The notes below the pieces were generated by a model, which saw nothing but the letters and a program-made list of their open reading frames with translations, was not told the DNA's origin and ran no database searches. DNA of 64,000 nucleotides from NCBI RefSeq assembly GCF_013277515.1, contig NZ_VMNB01000004.1:248375-312374 (forward strand), read 5' to 3'. This DNA is from Streptococcus sp. k-402. GTDB taxonomy: Bacteria > Bacillota > Bacilli > Lactobacillales > Streptococcaceae. Shown here piece after piece: positions 55,932 through 64,000 of the stretch. Numbering within the stretch: position 1 is the stretch's first letter; every line of letters starts with the position of its first letter. The position numbers and the translations under genes were made by a program.

Positions 55932-56763
55932 AACGAACCTCCTTCAGATCAGCGTAATTCACCGGATACCGGCCATCAGCCAAGTGCCAATCCATTTTTT
56001 GAGCAAGTTGCTGGATTGTCGGGGCTGGAATCTGCCAGTCAGTTGCCAAATGATTAAACACCTCACCCGGCCTGCCCTGGGCTACCATTTGACCCTCGTG
56101 CAACACCCACACAACGTCGGCGACTTCGCACAAATCGTCAATTTCACTGGTGACAATGAAGACAGTCGTCTCTTTGACTTGGGCCAGCCATTGGAAAAAT
56201 TGCCGGCGGCCAAGGGGATCCATCTCACTGGTCGGATCATCCATAATCAAAACAGCTGGATTAGCCACAATCGCCGTGGCAATTGCCAACCGCTGGATCT
56301 GACCACCGGAAAGGCTCTCGGGACGCAAATTCAGCTGTTCAATCAGCCCCATTTGCGTGGCAACTTCTTCAACCCGTTTTTGAATCAGTCCTTCAGCCAT
56401 TCCCTGATTAATCAAGTCAAAGGCGATTTCATCGGCAACCGTGTCTGCCAACCCGCTTAGTTGGCCAGCTGGATTTTGCAGTACAACTCCATTCATGGCA
56501 TTATAAACGGGCCAATTGTCGGACACTCTCTGGCCAAACATGTGCCAATCGCCCTCAATCTCAGCAGACACAATTTTGGGAATGACCCCTGCCAGCACAC
56601 GGCACAAAGTCGATTTGCCGGAGTGGCTATTCCCGATAATCCCAACCACCTGGCCGGTATGAACCTCCGCGTTAATCTGACGCAGTTGTGGTTGCTCAGT
56701 ACCCGGATAACGGGTGGTCAAATTTTCAATTACAATCCTTTTATCTTCGTCCATATCTTCCAC
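55918..56763 (-). CDS. ECF transporter ATPase subunit A (first ATPase)
   Basis: 281 residues. Walker A GNSHSGKST near residue 44, canonical signature LSGGQIQRLAIA, but Walker B ends VLIMDDPTS (Asp for the catalytic Glu) and the H-loop reads VTSEIDD with Ser in place of His. Together with the partner's intact Walker B/H-loop and poor signature, this gives one competent and one degenerate ATP site. Overlaps EcfT by 34 bases; an ATG three codons later is an alternative start. Confidence 0.9.
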   Translation of the reverse strand: MEDMDEDKRIVIENLTTRYPGTEQPQLRQINAEVHTGQVVGIIGNSHSGKSTLCRVLAGVIPKIVSAEIEGDWHMFGQRVSDNWPVYNAMNGVVLQNPAGQLSGLADTVADEIAFDLINQGMAEGLIQKRVEEVATQMGLIEQLNLRPESLSGGQIQRLAIATAIVANPAVLIMDDPTSEMDPLGRRQFFQWLAQVKETTVFIVTSEIDDLCEVADVVWVLHEGQMVAQGRPGEVFNHLATDWQIPAPTIQQLAQKMDWHLADGRYPVNYADLKEVRYVHN

Positions 56764-57524
56764 CCAATCAATAAAATTGCCAATCCAGTCAGACCAATGT
56801 GCAGCGTCCGCGACAGGCGATACACGCGCTGGGAGGTTCTGACAGTCCGGTTGAGATTATCAAAACCTCTCAGTTGGAGAGAAATCGACCGCGTCATCGA
56901 TTGATCCAAGGTCTTAATCACCAATGGAATTAGAACCGGCAGGACTGACTTTAATTTCTGAATCAACGTTTTTTGCGGATTGGTTCCGCGAACTTTTTGT
57001 GCCTGCTGGATTTTCCGCATATTGCGCATCATTTCCGGCAAAATATAACACACCGACATCAAAACGTAGACGGTTTTATAAGACAATCCGGACAGTTCCA
57101 AATAGGCCGCGTTTTCTGAAATACTCGTGGTCACCATAAAAAAGCCACTGGTCAAAATAATCACCAATACTCGACAACCCAGAGTGGTGGCGTAAATCAG
57201 GCCTTCTTTGTAGAACGACACCCCAAGCACAGAAAACAGCACAGTTTGATTCCGACTGTAAAATAACCCTTGGATGATCAGCATGGTGCAAATCAGAAAC
57301 AGGCTGAATCCCAGCGCCTTAAAGGTGGTAGAACTCAATTTGGAAAATAACAATAGCAGTGTTGCGACAAGAATTAATCCGGCCTGAAGCAATAAATTCA
57401 TACTGGCAAAACTCAACAACGTCATGTCCAAGATGAACAAGAGCTTAGTAATCGGATCGATCACCTGGTACCACTTGAGCTTGACCCGTGGCGCTCCAGA
57501 AATCAATGTTTTATCAGTCATCAT
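56730..57524 (-). CDS. ECF transporter transmembrane subunit EcfT
   Basis: 264 residues, five to six membrane segments, with two cytoplasmic coupling motifs: AQKVRGTN near residue 185 and SLQLRGFDN near 225 (the A-R-G / R-G pair that contacts the two ATPases). It scaffolds the S component. Overlaps the S gene by four bases. Confidence 0.88.
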   Translation of the reverse strand: MMTDKTLISGAPRVKLKWYQVIDPITKLLFILDMTLLSFASMNLLLQAGLILVATLLLLFSKLSSTTFKALGFSLFLICTMLIIQGLFYSRNQTVLFSVLGVSFYKEGLIYATTLGCRVLVIILTSGFFMVTTSISENAAYLELSGLSYKTVYVLMSVCYILPEMMRNMRKIQQAQKVRGTNPQKTLIQKLKSVLPVLIPLVIKTLDQSMTRSISLQLRGFDNLNRTVRTSQRVYRLSRTLHIGLTGLAILLIGWKIWTKIKGL

Positions 57525-58123
57525 TTATCATCGCTAAAGAAGTGCACCATCCGCTTCGGTAGCTGACGATAGATGAAGAATGCCAGGTAGGCCACGCAGA
57601 CTTTATCCAAAATATCCAAGACAAACTCATCGGTAAATGAGGCCAGCCACACTGGTACATGATTGGCGACCATTACCGCAAACAATAAGTCACCCCAAGC
57701 GATACCGGTCTGACCACCCCAAAAGATGACGTTGAGTGGCGTTGAAATGACAGCTGAAACGATGGCAATAATAATAGCAGAAACAAATACTCGTCGCGCT
57801 GACGAGAACCACCCTTTGGCGTGCAAAACTCCGACAGCAATCCCAATTCCGATGCTGGTAATCGCATACACGGTTGAAATTGGCGATAAGGTCAGCCCAT
57901 AGATCACGTTGTTGATGAAACCACTAATGGCACCGGCAACCGGCCCAACCAACATGCTGGCAAGAAAGGTTCCCAAAGACCCCAGCCAAACGGGCAACTT
58001 TAATCCCTCCGCCAAGGCTTTGGCAACATAGTTAATCCCCACGGCAGCGGGAATCAAAGTCATGGTGGCAGCACTTAACTTAAATTTCCACATACTGGTA
58101 CGATGAATCGGTTCTGTTTTCAT
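57521..58123 (-). CDS. ECF transporter S component, substrate unknown
   Basis: 200 residues, six membrane segments, with a short basic N terminus and small-residue-rich helix 1 (KLSAATMTLIPAAVGINYVAKALA). The loop GPVAGAISGFINNVIYGLTLSP resembles S components of the ECF-type vitamin/cofactor carriers that have their own T and A subunits. I cannot assign the vitamin. It is the first gene of the S-T-A-A' operon, RBS AAAGGAG. It could compensate for the broken pnuC next door, but no sequence feature proves that. Confidence 0.82.
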   Translation of the reverse strand: MKTEPIHRTSMWKFKLSAATMTLIPAAVGINYVAKALAEGLKLPVWLGSLGTFLASMLVGPVAGAISGFINNVIYGLTLSPISTVYAITSIGIGIAVGVLHAKGWFSSARRVFVSAIIIAIVSAVISTPLNVIFWGGQTGIAWGDLLFAVMVANHVPVWLASFTDEFVLDILDKVCVAYLAFFIYRQLPKRMVHFFSDDK

Positions 58124-58298
58124 AATCTTCTCCTTTTGTTTTTAAAGAGCCGTGTCTGGATAGACTTTCGGACGCAAGGCTCTATTAGATAATGAACTGT
58201 CTATACACAAGATTTCTAACCTTAGTCGACATGAGTTGAAAATCCTTATTTGTTAAGTAGTTCACAACACATTATACACCTATTTTATGAATAGCCAA
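58124..58298 (-). promoter_or_regulatory. Promoter and structured leader of the ECF operon
   Basis: TTGGCT (58293-58298) and TATAAT (58271-58276) on the minus strand, 16 bases apart. About 140 bases of leader follow, with a hairpin (AGAGCC/GGCTCT at 58146-58151 and 58178-58183, inner GTCT/AGAC) directly before the ribosome-binding site. It matches no riboswitch I know. Confidence 0.6.
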
Positions 58299-58381
58299 GT
58301 GTGTTTACAGTTAAATTTTAGAAATTCCTGAAAATTTTCTCTTTCTTTCCATTTTAAGTGACATTCAGTAATTCTCACCTC

Positions 58382-58409
58382 AAAAAAGCCCAGACGACAT
58401 TGTCTGAGC
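58382..58409 (-). terminator. Terminator of the choline transporter operon
   Basis: GCTCAGAC and GTCTGGGC on the minus strand with a short loop, followed by TTTTTT. Confidence 0.75.
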
Positions 58410-58456
58410 AGTTTTCTATATAGTCGTTTAACAAAGTTGAGTTTGACATTTTCAAA

Positions 58457-60698
<2,242 letters not shown>

Positions 60699-60712
60699 TC
60701 TGTATCCTCAAT

Positions 60713-60911
60713 TTAAAACTTCCCTCTATTGGTCAAGTCTGCTACCTTAGGTATGACTTCCTTATTATCCCAATGCTCCACAATTTTCCCGTTCTCTAAA
60801 CGGAAGATATCGCACTGGGCACAGGCATCACCATCAATCTGAGTCTGACCAGAGCTAACCACATAGTTTCCTTGTCCTAAGAGTTGGAAAACAAAGTCGA
60901 AAGCGGCCTTT
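60713..60911 (-). pseudogene. C-terminal remnant of a SnoaL/NTF2-like protein
   Basis: An open frame without a start (an in-frame TAA stands just upstream) encodes KAAFDFVFQLLGQGNYVV, then CDIFRLENGKIVEHWDNKEV and TNRGKF before the stop. IFRLENGKIVEHWD is the hallmark end of SnoaL-like polyketide-cyclase fold proteins. Only about 65 residues remain of roughly 130. Confidence 0.75.
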
Positions 60912-60938
60912 ACTTATAAACAGCTAATTTGATCTATT

Positions 60939-61382
60939 TTAATCCTCATTTGCCTTCTCTTTCAGATTTGCCAAAATTCTTTCTTGAAAGGCTTCAAATT
61001 GCCGAATTTCTTCCTCTGAAAATCCTTTGTAAAAAATCGTATCCAATTTCTGACTGACACGATGCCCCACTTCTTTCTGGGACTTGCCTAACTCCGTTAA
61101 AACTAAATACTTCTTACGCTTGTCTTTCCCACACGGACTAACAATTACAAGCTTTTGTTCCTCTAACTTTTTTATCATAGTCGTCAGAGTATTATTCGCA
61201 AGCCCAGTTGCAAGCGCGATATCTGTCGCAGTTGCACAGCCAGTTTCACTATTCCATAAAACCGCTAAAATCTTGCCCTGTTCACCCCTATAAAGAGCCT
61301 CAGGATCTTGGCTCAGTAACTTTTGAAAAATCCTCCCATTCAACAAACGAATATGATGGGCTACCAAATGACTATCTTTCAT
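60939..61382 (-). CDS. MarR-family transcriptional regulator
   Basis: 147 residues, full-length MarR winged helix: ATDIALATGLANNTLTTMIKKLEEQKLVIVSPCGKDKRKKYLVLTELG (in parts: recognition helix ANNTLTTMIKKLEE, wing CGKDKRKKYL). It probably represses itself and the SnoaL-like gene that once stood behind it, through the TTTCGATATCGAAA palindrome at its promoter. Confidence 0.9.
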   Translation of the reverse strand: MKDSHLVAHHIRLLNGRIFQKLLSQDPEALYRGEQGKILAVLWNSETGCATATDIALATGLANNTLTTMIKKLEEQKLVIVSPCGKDKRKKYLVLTELGKSQKEVGHRVSQKLDTIFYKGFSEEEIRQFEAFQERILANLKEKANED

Positions 61383-61397
61383 GACACCTCCAATTTA

Positions 61398-61470
61398 TTT
61401 CGATATCGAAACGAATAAGACAATTGTAACACTCATCATTCCATCTGTCAACTATTTCGATTTAGAAATA
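61398..61470. promoter_or_regulatory. MarR promoter with two operator palindromes
   Basis: TTTCGATATCGAAA (61398-61411, perfect) and TATTTCGATTTAGAAATA (61453-61470, arms TATTTC/GAAATA) flank the promoter TTGACA (61446-61451), 17 bases, TACAAT (61423-61428) on the minus strand. Repeated sites at a MarR gene's own promoter indicate autoregulation. Confidence 0.78.
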
Positions 61471-61486
61471 ATTTTTCCCAGTAAAA

Positions 61487-61513
61487 AAATCTCCTACCCA
61501 AGGTAGAAGATTT
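61487..61513 (-). terminator. Terminator of the O-antigen-ligase-like gene
   Basis: AAATCTTCTACC and GGTAGGAGATTT on the minus strand, three-base loop, followed by TTTT. Confidence 0.8.
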
Positions 61514-61527
61514 CAATCTTATAAAAC

Positions 61528-62721
61528 TTAATCCGTCATGTCCGAAACCAACGTTCGATGCTCCAATGGAATACTGCACATAACTAGCAAGAAAATGAAA
61601 CCTGACTGAATCCAGAAGAGGGCCAAGTCAAAGATTCCATGCACAGCAACCACTGTAAGGAAAGACAGATAAAGACCGATAATCGGACGTTTCCCCGACT
61701 CCTGACTCATATCCATCATCAAGCGAACAGGAGCAACAGAAGATAAAACTAATAAAATGGTCCCCACAATTCCGTAACTCAGAATCGTATCAATATAAAG
61801 GCTGTGAGCATGTTCATGATAAGGAGCATTTATCCGAGGATACGAGTGCATGTAGGTCAATGGCCCCTCACCCCAAAAAGGATTTTGCTTAAACAAGGCC
61901 ATCCCAGCATCCCAGATAGAAATGCGTTCTTCCATAGAAGAATCTAAAGTCCCCATCCGAACTCCCAAATCACTGGAAAAGAGGAAGCTCAAGCCAATCG
62001 CAAAGACCCCAATACTAAGCCAAAAGGCCTTCCAGTTTTTAATGGTCGTAAAGAGATAGATGATTGCTCCAGCGATAATAGCAGGAAATGCAGTTCGATT
62101 TTGCGTAAAGTTCAAACCAAAGAGATTCACAAAGCCTGCAATCACACAGAATACTTTCAACCAATTCAACTTGGTCGTTGTAAACAGATAGAAGGCAATC
62201 ATGATACAGAAACAACAAATAATTCCATAATAATTAGGATTAAAGAAGGTCACTTCTGCACGATTCTGATGCCACACCTGCATATTGGGTGAAAGAAAAG
62301 CATAGTTGAATTTCTTCACAATTTGGAAATGTTCTAAACTCGCAAAAGCAGCTGACAAGACGCTACCAAACAAGACGAGCTGCAAAATCAATCGAAAGAA
62401 TTTATGTGATAAAATCGACTGATAATGCAAAAAGAAAACAGTAAATAGAAAAATTCCTACTGAAGCTACAACTCCCATCCAATTTTGTGCAAAAACGGAT
62501 ATAACAGTACTATAGCCAAGAAAAAGAAGCAGCATCGGATGCTCCCCCATTTTCTGAAGAATACTTTTCATGTCTCCTGTAAAAATCAAACTAATAATAT
62601 ATAAACAGAATACAACTACAAAAAGATAAAAGGGTAAAAAGATACTCAGGATAATTCCCAATAAAATCAGCTCTTTACTAGACAACCCTTTCAGCTTTTC
62701 AATAAAGCCTATTGATTTCAA
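61528..62721 (-). CDS. O-antigen ligase/polymerase-like membrane protein
   Basis: 397 residues, about ten to eleven membrane segments. The large external loop before the last segments carries the Wzy_C/WaaL-type motif FWGEGPLTYMHSYPRINAPYHEHAHSLYIDTILSYG (key residues G-x-G, H-x-H-A-H-S). Such proteins join or polymerise lipid-linked glycans on the outer side of the membrane. No glycosyltransferases lie next to it, so the glycan acted on is unknown. Single-gene transcript ended by the hairpin downstream. Confidence 0.82.
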   Translation of the reverse strand: MKSIGFIEKLKGLSSKELILLGIILSIFLPFYLFVVVFCLYIISLIFTGDMKSILQKMGEHPMLLLFLGYSTVISVFAQNWMGVVASVGIFLFTVFFLHYQSILSHKFFRLILQLVLFGSVLSAAFASLEHFQIVKKFNYAFLSPNMQVWHQNRAEVTFFNPNYYGIICCFCIMIAFYLFTTTKLNWLKVFCVIAGFVNLFGLNFTQNRTAFPAIIAGAIIYLFTTIKNWKAFWLSIGVFAIGLSFLFSSDLGVRMGTLDSSMEERISIWDAGMALFKQNPFWGEGPLTYMHSYPRINAPYHEHAHSLYIDTILSYGIVGTILLVLSSVAPVRLMMDMSQESGKRPIIGLYLSFLTVVAVHGIFDLALFWIQSGFIFLLVMCSIPLEHRTLVSDMTD

Positions 62722-62858
62722 AACGAATCCTTTCTCTCCAAATCAGTTGATTCAGATAATAGTAAGCTATCCTATATTGTACCACTTTTTTAGCAATTTG
62801 AAAACAAAGGAAACGTTTACTAGGTAAAAAAGGGAGCAAACGTAACTTCTCAAAGTAA

Positions 62859-62883
62859 CTTCCACTTGCCTGACCAAAGTGGA
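62859..62883. repeat. Inverted repeat near the left end of the IS30 element
   Basis: TTCCACTT (62859-62866) and AAGTGGAA (62876-62883) flank nine bases. It lies about 70 bases before the transposase start and may belong to the element's left end; the exact IS boundary cannot be fixed because the right end is outside the window. Confidence 0.4.
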
Positions 62884-62952
62884 AATTAGTCTAAAACGGA
62901 TTTTTATGGTGGAATTAAGTATGAGACGTTTGAATTAGAAATGAGGTCTACT

Positions 62953-64000
62953 ATGACAAAACATAAACACCTTACCCTTTCAGACCGCAATGATATCCAA
63001 CTGGGCTTAGAGCGCGGTGAAACCTTCAAAGCTATTGGACAATCCATTCTAAAAGACCCGACCACTGTTTCCAAAGAAGTCAAACGAAACAGACAAGTCC
63101 GAGAGTCTACATGCCATAACCTTCCTTGCCCTCTACTCGATAAGGCTCCCTTTGTCTGTAACGGTTGCCCTAAAAGAAGACAAAATTGTGGCTATAAGAA
63201 GATCTTCTACCTCGCTAAACAAGCTCAAAAACAATACGAACAAACTCTTGTCGAAGCTCGTGAAGGAGCTCCCCTCAATTCCAAGACCTTCTGGGACATG
63301 GACAAAGTCATTTCTGATGGTGTTAAAAAGGGACAACACATCTATCATATCCTCAAAACTCATAACCTTGATGTCAGCTCCTCAACCGTCTATCGACACA
63401 TCCGAAAAGGATACCTATCTATCGCTCCTATTGACCTTGCTAGAGCCGTTAAATTCAAAGAAAGACGGAAAAGTAAGCTACCTTCCATCCCTAAAGAAGC
63501 TAAAAAAGGCCGTTCCTATGAGGATTTCCAAAACTATTTATCTCTTAATCAACTAGACTCTTGGCTGGAAATGGACACCGTTATGGGCAGGATGGGAGGG
63601 AAAGTCCTACTCACCTTCAATCTCTCTTTCTGTAACTTTATCTTCGCTAGACTTCTGGATAATAAAACTGCCCTTGAGGTTACCAAACACCTCTATGACA
63701 TCAAGAACACTCTTCATCAAGCCGACAAAGATTTCTTCCAACTCTTCCCTGTCATCCTGACAGATAATGGTGGAGAGTTTGCCAGGGTCGATGATATCGA
63801 AATGGATGTGCGAGGAGAGAGTAAACTCTTCTTTTGTGACCCTAATCGCTCTGACCAGAAAGGGAGAATTGAGAAAAATCACACGCTGATTCGCGACATT
63901 CTACCTAAGGGAACTTCTTTTGATAACTTAACTCAAGAGGACATCAATCTCGTCTGTTCGCATGTCAACAGTGTCAAACGCGCTGCTTTGAATGGAAAGT
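62953..64000 (+). mobile_element. IS30-family transposase, 3' end outside the window
   Basis: An uninterrupted reading frame of 349 codons runs to the window edge. It begins MTKHKHLTLSDRNDIQLGLE with the IS30 helix-turn-helix (GETFKAIGQSILKDPTTVSKEVKRN in parts), then a cysteine cluster CHNLPC...CNGCPKRRQNC. The DDE core follows: SWLEMDTVMGR (first Asp), PVILTDNGGEF (second Asp) and the Glu region RSDQKGRIEKNHTLIRDILP. All catalytic residues are intact, so the copy may be active. Confidence 0.92.

Noticed and set aside
58124..58276. PreQ1-II or other known riboswitch in the ECF leader
   Set aside because: The conserved aptamer cores are not present; the hairpin alone is not enough for a class assignment.
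63133..63882. Minus-strand and alternate-frame ORFs within the right-edge element
   Set aside because: They overlap the intact IS30-family transposase frame with all catalytic motifs.

Overview
The window looks like a chromosome segment of a mitis-group Streptococcus (S. pneumoniae, S. pseudopneumoniae or S. mitis type). The reasons are the low GC, the streptococcal gene families and a gene order I recognise from the pneumococcal chromosome: cclA, the trp operon, the LacI/MgtC/ABC operon, the galE-galT-phoU-PP2C-pfbA operon, the AATGal teichoic-acid genes, exoA, xpt-pbuX, galT-galK/galR, nmlR, czcD/sczA, pnuC and the choline transporter. The species cannot be settled from this window alone.

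Layout. 1-0.9 kb: end of an SDR gene and an IS30 scrap. 0.99-8.9 kb: an accessory sulfated-sugar cassette on the minus strand (TIM-barrel protein, PTS EIIB/EIIA/EIIC, a cysteine-type sulfatase, its formylglycine-generating enzyme and a TauE-type anion exporter), with a divergent ROK regulator. 9-18.6 kb: GNAT, prepilin peptidase cclA, trpEGDCFBA and a second stand-alone trpB; each of the two trp units has its own T-box leader. 18.7-32 kb: two minus-strand operons. One is 2H phosphoesterase, AfuA/FbpA-type ABC transporter and MgtC, followed after a terminator by an orphan ORF and a LacI regulator. The other is pfbA-PP2C-phoU-galT-galE. Both promoters carry a near-identical palindrome just downstream of the -10 box, which suggests one LacI regulon. 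32-41.5 kb: AATGal aminotransferase and transferase, a heterodimeric ABC exporter, a DUF421/DUF3290 pair, and an SdpI/SdpR/CPBP module bounded by a 29-bp direct repeat. 41.7-49.6 kb: exoA, VOC protein, guanine-riboswitch-controlled xpt-pbuX, thioesterase, galT-galK and galR. 49.7-52.9 kb: a frameshifted alcohol dehydrogenase with its MerR regulator nmlR, and czcD with sczA.

53.0-58.3 kb is foreign. pnuC is cut at its 5' end and abuts an IS6-family transposase fused in frame to the tail of a Rep_3 plasmid initiator. Then come a DUF536 plasmid gene with a nonsense codon, an hsdS fragment, and a complete higher-GC ECF transporter (S-T-A-A') that resembles Lactobacillaceae genes. This reads as a piece of a lactic-acid-bacterium theta plasmid fixed in the chromosome. 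58.4-64 kb returns to the backbone: choline/betaine ABC transporter, a SnoaL remnant, MarR regulator and an O-antigen-ligase-like membrane protein. It ends inside an IS30-family element that runs off the window.

Starts were chosen by ribosome-binding-site position, so several genes are shorter than their longest open frame.
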